Assembly (NCBI RefSeq): GCF_001493375.1
Contig: NZ_LN929897.1
Location: 518,754 to 582,753, forward strand
DNA from: Streptomyces specialis
Lineage (GTDB): Bacteria > Actinomycetota > Actinomycetes > Streptomycetales > Streptomycetaceae
Reading direction: 5' to 3'
DNA length: 64,000 bases
Part shown: one piece after another, positions 1-7,700 of the stretch
Layout: each line of letters opens with the position of its first letter
How positions within the stretch are numbered: the stretch's first letter is position 1
Made by a program: the position numbers and the translations under genes
Notes under the pieces: generated by a model
The model's database searches: none
The model's input: the letters and a program-made list of their open reading frames with translations, nothing else
Told to the model about the DNA's origin: nothing

Positions 1-2
1 TC

Positions 3-1028
3 AGTCGAGCCGGTCGCGTCCGCTTCGAGCACGACTCAGCGGGTCGTGTCGCTTTGCGTCAGATCAAGAATCTCTCGAAGAGGCCCTCAACGTGGCGATA
101 TGTGTGGGACAGCGAGGACCGGCTTCGGGAGGTGACAACTCCGGACGGCACTGTCTGGCGGTATCACTACGATCCGCTCGGGCGCCGGATCGAGAAGCAA
201 CGCCTCGACGAGAACGGCGACGTGGCCGAGAGCACGGTCTTCACGTGGCACGACAACACGCTTGTCGAGCAGACCACTGACACTGGCTCCGCCACGGCCC
301 GGACGATGACGTGGGACTACGACGGCCTGCACCCCATCACTCAGACTGAGAGTGTGGCGCAGAGCGAGATCGATCGCCGCTTCTACGCCATCGTCACCGA
401 TCTCGTCGGCACTCCAACCGAACTCGTGGACGAAACCGGTCGCATCGCGTGGCAGAGCCGAACGTCCCTCTGGGGAACAGCGGCAGCCGAGGGCGGCACG
501 GGTCCCCACACTCCGCTCCGCTTCCCCGGCCAGTACGCCGACCCCGAGACGGGTTGGCATTACAACCTCCACCGTCACTACGACCCCCATACCGCCCGCT
601 ACACCAGCCCGGATCCTCTCGGCCTCGCTCCCGGTCCCAACCATTACGCCTACGTCCCCAACCCGCACACGTGGGTTGACCCGCTGGGCCTGAGCGCGCA
701 TCCGGGGCTTCGCGAGGGATACACTTCGTCTCCCGCTCTGCGGGGCGACCCCTACCATCCGGACTCGGTCGCGGCACGGAGCGCTGAGAACAGGCAGGCG
801 TACGGTCCGAGCGTGAGCGACCGGGCACGGGATCTCGGCTACACGAGGAGAATCCCGCCGCAGAGGGCGCCGTTCCACTCTCATGGCCAGCCAGTCTTCT
901 CCAACGGCAGGAACTACATCACACCCGACGTCGACGGTCACAATGTCACCGATGGCTGGAAAATGTTCGACCGCAGGGGCGAACGTCTGGGTACCTATGA
1001 TGCGGATCTGAACTATGTCAAAGAATGA
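3..1028 (+). CDS. Rhs/YD-repeat polymorphic toxin, C-terminal part (5' end outside window)
   Basis: The frame is open to the left edge, so only the last ~341 codons are present. The first half shows YD/RHS repeats (for example YDPLGRRIEK), and the RHS-associated core ends near residue 220 with RYTSPDPLGL and NPHTWVDPLGL, the usual boundary before a variable toxin. The remaining ~110 residues are the toxin tip, ending in a segment with D-G-H-N, W-K-M-F-D and L-G-T-Y-D motifs. That tip resembles, from memory, short nuclease-type CdiA/Rhs toxin domains (Ntox21-like); the family is not verified. The stop overlaps the start of the next gene by 14 bases, the classic toxin-immunity arrangement. Rhs proteins form a shell that encapsulates the toxin and releases it on delivery; the export route here is unknown, though a type VII locus lies 3 kb downstream. 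Confidence 0.85.
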   Translation, partial: SRAGRVRFEHDSAGRVALRQIKNLSKRPSTWRYVWDSEDRLREVTTPDGTVWRYHYDPLGRRIEKQRLDENGDVAESTVFTWHDNTLVEQTTDTGSATARTMTWDYDGLHPITQTESVAQSEIDRRFYAIVTDLVGTPTELVDETGRIAWQSRTSLWGTAAAEGGTGPHTPLRFPGQYADPETGWHYNLHRHYDPHTARYTSPDPLGLAPGPNHYAYVPNPHTWVDPLGLSAHPGLREGYTSSPALRGDPYHPDSVAARSAENRQAYGPSVSDRARDLGYTRRIPPQRAPFHSHGQPVFSNGRNYITPDVDGHNVTDGWKMFDRRGERLGTYDADLNYVKE

Positions 1029-1482
1029 CACCTTCTCCATCACCCTCGAATCAGGGGAGATCCCTCGGGACGCGACAGGCCTGACCGAGGGCAGCGGAAC
1101 GATCCGGATCGGGGACTTCAGCGAGAGCTTCCTGGCCAGCCTGAGCTTCTGGAGTGTGGACGACTACGTGCGTAGTTGGCGCGAAGCGTTCGAAGTCCTG
1201 AGTTCGGACGACAATGCCACGTCATGCCTGGTGACATCCATCACCGATCCGGAGGACAGCAACTTTATCTTCTGCTGGCCGCTCTACAGAGCAGGAGAAG
1301 TGGTCCATGTGCACAACTCGGTGATCTTCCTCGACGAACTGGACGAAGCTTTCGACGCCGATGCGCCCTGGAAATCGGTGAGACCGCGTACCACGGTCAG
1401 CGAGGACGGTCGCCGGATCTCCGAGTGGGAGACCACGATCACCGCCCTCCGGCGCTTCTTCTCGTCGCTGTCTCGGACGTAG
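1015..1482 (+). CDS. Probable immunity protein for the upstream Rhs toxin
   Basis: A 155-residue acidic soluble protein with no signal peptide or membrane segment. It starts inside the last codons of the Rhs gene (14-base overlap), which suggests translational coupling so that immunity is made together with toxin. Tryptophans and acidic patches are spread through it, including SFWSVDDYVRSW and the CWPLY segment, as is common in CdiI-type immunity proteins. The immunity role is inferred from position, size and charge; I do not recognise the exact family. Confidence 0.75.
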   Translation: MSKNDTFSITLESGEIPRDATGLTEGSGTIRIGDFSESFLASLSFWSVDDYVRSWREAFEVLSSDDNATSCLVTSITDPEDSNFIFCWPLYRAGEVVHVHNSVIFLDELDEAFDADAPWKSVRPRTTVSEDGRRISEWETTITALRRFFSSLSRT

Positions 1483-1723
1483 TGCCGGCACTATGGTGCT
1501 TCGGGGGGATTCGCGGGGAGACACGGCGGGTGGCCCAGAGGGTGTTTGTGAGGCGGAGGGTGAGCCACTCGCCCGTGGTGAAGGTCAGGAGTTTGCCTCC
1601 GTTCCGGAGGGCGGTCATGGTGTGGATAGTGAAGACCTGGCCGCCGATCAGGAGTTGTTCGCCACGGCGGGCCGTGGTGGCGTCGATTTCCACCGGGGAC
1701 ATCACACCGGCCGGCAGGTTCAT
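1439..1723 (-). CDS. Small hypothetical protein
   Basis: A 94-residue ORF whose ATG overlaps the stop of the upstream minus-strand ORF (ATGA), which favours both being genes. The core reads as a small beta-rich domain: GEQLLIGGQVFTIHTM followed by LLTFTTGEWLTLRL and LWATRRVSP. Many streptomycete accessory regions carry such short proteins beside helix-turn-helix regulators, but I cannot name the family. The last ~15 codons run antisense into the end of the immunity gene, so the real stop or a recent rearrangement is uncertain. A second copy of the TxWATRRV motif occurs upstream at about 2105-2150 on the same strand. Confidence 0.45.
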   Translation of the reverse strand: MNLPAGVMSPVEIDATTARRGEQLLIGGQVFTIHTMTALRNGGKLLTFTTGEWLTLRLTNTLWATRRVSPRIPPKHHSAGTTSETATRRSAGGR

Positions 1724-2088
1724 CGGTTGTGGCCTTCCAGGTGGGCGATGAGCTGGAGCAGGTTGCACAGGCTTCGCTTCAGGGCGCAGACGTAGTAGGT
1801 CAGTTCGTCCGGCGTGGTCTCGGGCAGTGTGAGGGATTCGACGGCGGCGAGGTCCTGGCGGGCCACGATGGAGCGGAGGTTCACCTCGACGGGACGCGGT
1901 CCGGAGAGGGTGACTGCTTCAAGGTGTATGACGTCTGCCAGTACCTGGAGACATCCGGCCGTGTCGAGGAGTGCGACATCACGCAGGTCTCGGCTGTCCT
2001 GGAGCGGTTGGTCGGCCAAGGCCAGTTGGAGCGCCTCGGCCAGGGCTACTACAGACTGGCCGCGTATGCTGCATGAGATCCAGGGCAC
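1720..2088 (-). CDS. Hypothetical protein, start uncertain
   Basis: The C-terminal half (residues about 70-122, containing ELTYYVCALKRSLCNLL and ending AHLEGHNR) looks like real helical protein and its stop overlaps the ATG of the next ORF. The N-terminal half is antisense to a plausible plus-strand winged-helix fragment, so the true start may be an internal GTG or CTG near 1880-1930. No family recognised. Confidence 0.35.
   Translation of the reverse strand: MPWISCSIRGQSVVALAEALQLALADQPLQDSRDLRDVALLDTAGCLQVLADVIHLEAVTLSGPRPVEVNLRSIVARQDLAAVESLTLPETTPDELTYYVCALKRSLCNLLQLIAHLEGHNR
1921..2076 (+). pseudogene. Possible winged-helix domain remnant
   Basis: About 50 codons reading VYDVCQYLETSGR, then VSAVLERLVGQGQLERL and GYYRLA, the pattern of a winged-helix DNA-binding module (two helices then a basic wing). 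There is no convincing start because upstream codons in this frame are antisense to a minus-strand ORF. It may be the surviving 3' end of a regulator or transposase-associated gene. Only one strand here is likely to be coding; I could not settle which. Confidence 0.25.
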
Positions 2089-2103
2089 GCCGACGGTTAT
2101 GAC

Positions 2104-2150
2104 CGGCGGCGTAGGTGGGGGGACGCGGCGGGTGGCCCAGAAGGTTGTGG
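2104..2150 (-). repeat. Diverged copy of the 1505-1550 segment
   Basis: Both segments share a core of about 20 bases including cgggtggcccaga and, on the minus strand, encode T-(F/L)-W-A-T-R-R-V-(P/S)-P. This suggests a duplicated small gene of which the upstream copy survives only as its 3' end, or an incomplete deletion between the copies. Confidence 0.45.
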
Positions 2151-2256
2151 CGGGGTGGATCGCTAGGGGTCAGGCGTCGGCTGGGTAAGTAGGTACCCGT
2201 TGGTGCCCCGGCGTCCCCCTGCCCGGATGCCTGCATGCCGTTGCTGGATCACCTGA

Positions 2257-2640
2257 ACGTCAACTACTCCAGCTCAGTCCGAGGAAACAATCATACGGAG
2301 CGAGGACTTCTTTCCCGAAGGCATCCCGGAGGAAGAAAAGGCGCGAAGCCTTCTGGGGACTCCGGAGGTCGAGCGCGTCCGGGAAGCCGCCACCGAGCTG
2401 GCCGACCTTGTGTTCACCGAGGGCACGATGTACCTCGACGCGCTCCCACCCGTTGTCGAGGTGTCCTTGGTCCCGGCGCTCCAGACGCTCGACGAGATCC
2501 TGGAAGCGGGTGGGCATGATCTGCAATTGCTGATCGCGGCGATGGTGGTGAGGAAGTCAGTCTCCAAGAACCTGGATGTCGCCCCACAGGATCTTCAGCA
2601 CCTGATCCTCCGCCTCCCGAAGAGCCCGGCCGAGGGATGA
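2257..2640 (+). CDS. Hypothetical protein, start unclear (GTG at 2410 or farther upstream)
   Basis: The frame is open from just after a TGA near 2253 and encodes an acidic helical protein (IIRSEDFFPEGIPEEEKAR, then VERVREAATELADLVFTEGT) ending SPAEG. The first ordinary start is the GTG at 2410 (76 residues), but the preceding ~45 codons also look coding, so the N-terminus may have been lost or a rare start is used. The stop overlaps the ATG of the next gene (ATGA). It could belong to the toxin-associated accessory cluster; no function assigned. Confidence 0.5.
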   Translation, partial: TSTTPAQSEETIIRSEDFFPEGIPEEEKARSLLGTPEVERVREAATELADLVFTEGTMYLDALPPVVEVSLVPALQTLDEILEAGGHDLQLLIAAMVVRKSVSKNLDVAPQDLQHLILRLPKSPAEG

Positions 2641-2933
2641 GCGGGTCCCGGACCTGCCACACGGCGATGTTGGTGATCGAGCATGTGGAGCGCGCACAGG
2701 ACGGCGATGCGGTATGTGTCGTGCGGTGCCTGTCCGGAGTCGCGCGGCAAGGGATGTGGCTCACCGCTGATCAGGTCACGCCACTGCGCCTGGAATGGAT
2801 CACACGGTACGAGCGTCCGGTGGAAATCCTTGATCCTCCGCACAACGCGAAGGGCGGGCTCGCCGGCCCAGACGTGGAGGGGCTGCGTCCGGGCATGAGG
2901 CTGGTGTCGCTCGCCGAGAAGCCGGATGACTGA
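2637..2933 (+). CDS. Hypothetical protein
   Basis: 98 residues, starting at an ATGA overlap with the previous ORF. Predicted soluble, mixed alpha/beta, with no signal peptide; the central segment WLTADQVTPLRLEWITRY and the closing DVEGLRPGMRLVSL look like a compact domain. Together with the preceding ORF it forms a two-gene unit of the kind found downstream of Rhs genes (often orphan immunity genes), but no family is recognised. Confidence 0.55.
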   Translation: MSGSRTCHTAMLVIEHVERAQDGDAVCVVRCLSGVARQGMWLTADQVTPLRLEWITRYERPVEILDPPHNAKGGLAGPDVEGLRPGMRLVSLAEKPDD

Positions 2934-2979
2934 GAACAGGTGAACTCAGAACTTCGGAAGGAACCTTCTCGTACCCACA

Positions 2980-3199
2980 GTGGATCTAGAATCCACGATC
3001 GCTGCCGAAACGCTGCTGCGGGCTGCTGTCCTCTTCAGGTTCGAGGGTGGCGAGGAGGCGGAGGCATTCTCGAGCGGCCCGCACTTCGCCCAATCCGTAA
3101 CGGGAAACGACGGGGGAGCAGGAGCGGAGGGAATGGGTGAAGATCGTAGCTGCCCCCTGCGAAGTCGATGAAACGGACTTCTCCTATCTGGCTGAGTGA
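2980..3199 (+). pseudogene. Remnant of a small hypothetical gene (frameshifted)
   Basis: Two short reading frames follow each other: residues such as STIAAETLLRAAVLFRFEG from a GTG at 2980, and then, in another frame from a GTG at 3137, KIVAAPCEVDETDFSYLAE before a TGA. They read like the two ends of one small protein separated by a frameshift near the G-rich stretch at 3110-3130. The rest of 2934-3250 shows nothing I can support. Confidence 0.25.
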
Positions 3200-3250
3200 G
3201 TAGGTGAGCGAACCTCGCGGTACGTTCGTCTGAGAGTCGGAGGCTTTTCC

Positions 3251-3933
3251 ATGCTGCATGAACCGGAAGATCTGACACGTGAAAAGGAGCGGCTTGACAT
3301 CAGGCCGCGGCCCGATGCGAACACCCCGGTCCTCGCGTTCCTCGATGTCACCGTGCCGACGGATCAGCAAGGCTACGTCCGCCGCGTGCGGGAGGTCCTC
3401 TCCCCTGTCCTGGAGCTGGCCCTGTCCCAGCCGTTCCAAGGTGAGGAGATCCCTGTCCACAGCATTCCGGACTCGGTCGTCCGAATCTGTGAATGGCGGC
3501 CGACGAGGGCGCCGGCGTTCGTGTTGGCCGGATGAGAAGCCTACGAACGGCACCGCGGCACCGATGGGCCCTGGAACCTCCAGGGCTGGCTCTATCGCTT
3601 CGATCCGGAGGACAGAGCCGGGGTTGGGCTTGGTGGGATCTGACGCGTCCCGGCTTATGGAAGGGCGCCGCCTGGCTGGCCTTCGGCATCTCCCTCTCCG
3701 GCCCGGCTCTCGTCGCGGCATGTCCGGAAGGCTTGCTTATCGCTGTCCAGGAACTGGACCACCCACTCTCCGACTACCGTTCGGAAGTCGCGGCCCTGGC
3801 CATCGACGGGTGGCTGCGTGAGACCTTCGATCTCCCGCCGAGCGGCGCGGGAGTCAGTGTCGACGGCGGTGAATTCTCCTACGAATGGGGCCGCCAGGGG
3901 TCGCCTTTCGCGGACGGTCCGGTATCCGGGTGA
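3251..3933 (+). pseudogene. Hypothetical gene broken by an in-frame stop and a frameshift
   Basis: The first 94 codons from the ATG at 3251 end at a TGA (3533-3535), yet the same frame continues with protein-like sequence (EAYERHRGTDGPWNLQGWLYRF) to about 3640. Coding sense then passes to another frame (WWDLTRPGLWKGAAWLAF ... GWLRETFDLPPSGAG) ending at 3933. Joined, this would be a protein of ~227 residues. Either the gene has decayed, or there are two sequencing errors. No family recognised; its position in the row of small genes behind an Rhs locus would suit a relic toxin-associated or immunity gene. Confidence 0.5.
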
Positions 3934-4090
3934 CGCCGGCCACAAGCAGTCACGTGGTCAGGAGCGGGGAGAGGGAACCCGGCGGTCGTCAGGTCCTGGC
4001 GGGCCTTGGCCGCCACTGGTTCACCGTGCGGAGCGAATCTTCACCCGGTCCGGTGATTCGCGACCGCGTACGCGTGTGGCCGGAAACAGT

Positions 4091-4123
4091 CGCGGGGCGA
4101 TGCCCGTCGGGCATCGCCCCGCG
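4091..4123 (-). terminator. Strong hairpin terminator downstream of the Esx gene
   Basis: A perfect inverted repeat with 16-base arms around a single central base (arm begins cgcggggcgatgcccg). It lies 18 bases beyond the stop of the minus-strand Esx gene. No U-tract follows, which is usual in Streptomyces terminators. Confidence 0.8.
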
Positions 4124-4140
4124 CTGTGCGGGATATGGGG

Positions 4141-4440
4141 TCAGCCGCCGCGGATGGCGCTTTCGAGACCGGTGTCGGTCTCTTCCATCGTGTCGGCCGC
4201 CGTCTGGAGGAACTGGCCCATGCCTTCGAGTCCTTCGAGCACCTTCTTGGCGCCCTGGGTGAACTCCCGGTAGGACTCGTCGAAGGCGCGCGACGACCGC
4301 GAGGTCACGTAACCGTCCGACACCAGACCATCGATGTAGCCCTGGAGCTCATCGAGCTTCGCGTCCATGGCCTGGTACTCGGAGATGAGCCTGTTGCTCG
4401 CCTCCCGCATGTCGTCATATGTCACATTGAGGTCGGCCAT
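4141..4440 (-). CDS. WXG100-family (ESAT-6-like) type VII secretion substrate
   Basis: 99 residues, starting at an ATG preceded by a good ribosome site (aagggggat). It is a helical hairpin of WXG100 length, containing LISEYQAMDAKLDELQGYID, a turn, then SRAFDESYREFTQGAKKVL. The usual W-x-G turn is replaced by DGYVTS, as in the second type of streptomycete Esx protein. Esx proteins are exported as helical dimers by the EccC motor, and eccC is the divergent neighbour. Its partner Esx gene is not in the window. Confidence 0.85.
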   Translation of the reverse strand: MADLNVTYDDMREASNRLISEYQAMDAKLDELQGYIDGLVSDGYVTSRSSRAFDESYREFTQGAKKVLEGLEGMGQFLQTAADTMEETDTGLESAIRGG

Positions 4441-4731
4441 GACGGATCCCCCTTCTGTCGTGGGGCAGGGGGCCGGTCCCCCCGCTGGATTCCGGTGTGC
4501 GGCGTGGCCCTCGTGAACCGGCACAGCGCCACGTGCACTCAGACTACGTCCGCGACGCACAGGGCGATACCCCCGGCAACGGGGGGCGCCGAGCGCCTCG
4601 GTGCACCATAGGACGCAGCCCGGCGCATTGCGGTTGCACCAGCTCGCAGCACCCGTTGTCACGCCCGCACAAGATGCGATTATGGTCATGTCCAGCGAAG
4701 CACTTTGCTGTGTCACAACGGGAGGAACAGC
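4441..4731. promoter_or_regulatory. Divergent intergenic region between esx and eccC
   Basis: 291 bases between two divergent type VII genes must hold promoters for both. The eccC start is set by gggagg 8 bases before a GTG at 4732. I see no convincing -10/-35 pair. Confidence 0.4.
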
Positions 4732-7700
4732 GTGCGCCTGACGCTGACAGTCGTCGACCCAGTCGGGGGTCTGAGTGCCGACACCGTGATCGATGCCGCT
4801 CCCGAGACGCAGATCGGCGACCTGGCGCCGGAGTTCACGCGCCTGGTGGGGAGCCGCTTCAGCCAGCCCGCCGGTATGGCCGGGCACGGCATGCCCGCCG
4901 ACACGGCGGGGACGGCGCACCTCTTCGTCGACGGCGAGTACGTCGACCCCTCCCTCACGCTCGCCCAGTCCCCGCTCCGCGAAGGCACCGTCGTCAGCCT
5001 GCACAACCCCGGCGGCTGCCGGCCCGGCGAGCCGCAGGGCATCGTCGAGTTGCGCGTCGTCGGCGGCCCGGCCGCCGGCGCGGTGCACCGCATGGGTGTC
5101 GGCCGCGTCGAGATCGGCAGCGGCCAGAACATGAACATCCGGATCGAGGACCCCACCCTCCCCGAGCACGCCATGACGCTGCGCGTCGCCGCCGAGGGCA
5201 CCTGCAAGGTCACCGTCTACAGCGAGACGCAGCCGCTGATCGACGGCGAACCGTTCACCCACACCGAGGGTGACCGCGGCGACTGGAAACTCGGCAAGCA
5301 ACTCGCCGTCGGCGACTCCCTCTTCGAACTCACGCCGTACTTCCCGCCGGACGCCGCGCTGAAGGTGTCCGAGGACGGCGCCGGGCTGGACTACAACCGG
5401 CCGCCGCGGCTGCTGCCGCCGGAGCGGCAGACGAAGTTCACGCTGCCCAGACCGCCCGGCGAGCGCGAGAAGCGGCCCCTGCCGCTGCTGATGGCGATCC
5501 TGCCCGTCGTCGGCGCCGTCGCCATGGCCAGCATCACCGGGCGCTGGATCTTCCTGATGATGGCCTTCATGAGCCCCATCATGCTGCTGTCCAACTACAT
5601 GATGGACAAGAAGCGCGGGCGCATCTCCCACGCCAAGAAGGTCGAGGAGTACGGGGAACGCAAGGCCCGGATCGAGAAGGACGCCCGGGACGCGCTCATC
5701 GCGGAACGCTTCGCCCGCCGGCACGCCGCGCCCGACCCGGCGACCGTGCTGACGCAGGCGACCGGCCCGCGCACCCGGCTGTGGGAGCGCAGGCGCACCG
5801 ACAACGACCATCTCCTCATCCGCGTCGGCACGGTGGAGCTGGACTCCGAGGTGGTGCTGACCGACCCGGAGCAGGACGAGCACAAGCGGCAGGTGTTCTG
5901 GAAGATCGCCGACGCGCCCGTCACACTGCCGCTGCGGACCCTCGGCGTTGTCGGCTTCGCCGGTCCCGGCGACTCGGCCCGCGCGCTGGGGCGTTGGGCC
6001 GTCGGGCAGATCGCCGTGCTGCACAGCCCGGTCGACGTGCAGTTCTTCCTGCTCACCGACGGCTCGGGTCAGCACAGTTGGGACTGGATGCGCTGGCTGC
6101 CGCACTCCAGGCCCACGCCCGAGCACGAGATCAACGCGCTGATCGGCACCGACGCGGAGACCATCGGCGCCCGCATCGCGGAGCTGATCGGGCTGCTCGA
6201 CGCCCGGCAGAAGGCCGCCAAGCAGGCCCGTTCGCAGGGCGCGACCACGTTCAAGGACCCGGACATCGTCGTCGTCTTCGACGGCTCGCGCCGCATGCGG
6301 TCGCTGCCCGGCGTGATCCGGCTGCTGCGCGAGGGGCCCGACGCCTCGATCTTCGCGCTCTGCCTCGACGACGAGGAACGGTTCCTGCCCGGCGAGTGCC
6401 AGGCCGTCGTCATCGCCGAGCCCAACCCGGAGCGCGTCGGCGGGCAGGGCGGCGCCCGGCAGCCCGGCTACGCGACCGGGTTCCACACCTTTCTCGCCGT
6501 GCCCGGTAGCGCCTCCGGCCCCGGGCAGCTCGCCGCGGGTCCCGCGCCCGCGCAACTCGCGGACCGGCTGCGGGTGGAGCAGACCGGCGCCTGGCGCATC
6601 AGGAACGTGCGGCCGGACTGGGTGCGGCCCGAGTGGTGCGAGCTGCTGGCGCGTTCGCTCTCCCCGATCCGCGACATCAGCGGCGAGTCCGAGGACGCGG
6701 CGATCCCGTCGTCCAGCCGGCTGCTGGACGTCATCGAGATGGAGCCGCCGACGGCGGGCGCGATCGCGGCCCGCTGGCGGCTGGGCGGCCAGTCCACGGA
6801 GGCGGTGATCGGCGAGTCCTACGACGGCGCGTTCGCCATCGACATCCGCCGCGACGGCCCGCACGGCCTGATCGCCGGCACCACAGGCTCCGGCAAGTCC
6901 GAGCTGCTCCAGACGATCGTCGCGTCGCTGGCGGTGGCCAACACCCCCGAGAACATGACGTTCGTCCTGGTCGACTACAAGGGCGGCTCCGCGTTCAAGG
7001 ACTGTGTCCAACTGCCGCACACCGTCGGCATGGTGACCGACCTCGACAACCACCTGGTGGAACGCGCGCTGGCCTCGCTGGGCGCCGAGCTGACCCGCCG
7101 CGAGCACATCCTGGCCGAGGTCGGCGCCAAGGACATCGAGGACTACCAGGACTTGATGCGCCGCTCCCCGGGGCGGCTCGTCGCGATGCCGCGCCTGCTC
7201 ATCGTCATCGACGAGTTCGCCTCGATGGTCCGCGAACTGCCGGACTTCGTGAAGGGTCTGGTGAACATCGCGCAGCGGGGCCGGTCCCTCGGCATCCACC
7301 TGCTGCTCGCCACGCAGCGGCCCAGCGGTGTCGTCTCCCCGGAGATCCGCGCCAACACCAACCTGCGGATCGCGCTGCGCGTCACCGACGCCAGCGAGTC
7401 CTCCGACGTCATCGACGCGCCCGACGCCGGGTTCATCGCCAAGTCCACGCCGGGACGCGCCTATGTGCGGCTCGGGCACGCGTCGCTGGTGCCGTTCCAG
7501 TCCGGCCGGGTCGGTGGCCGGCGGCCCGGTGCCGTCGATCCGGCGGTGAGCCGGCCGTGGGCCGGGCGCCTGGAGTGGAACGACCTGGGCCGCGGCCGGC
7601 TGAAGCGCCCGGCGGGCGCCAAGGCCGAGGAGGAGGAGATCACCGACCTGAAGGTGCTGGTGGACGCGATCATCGAGGCCGACCGGCAGTTGGGCTTCGC

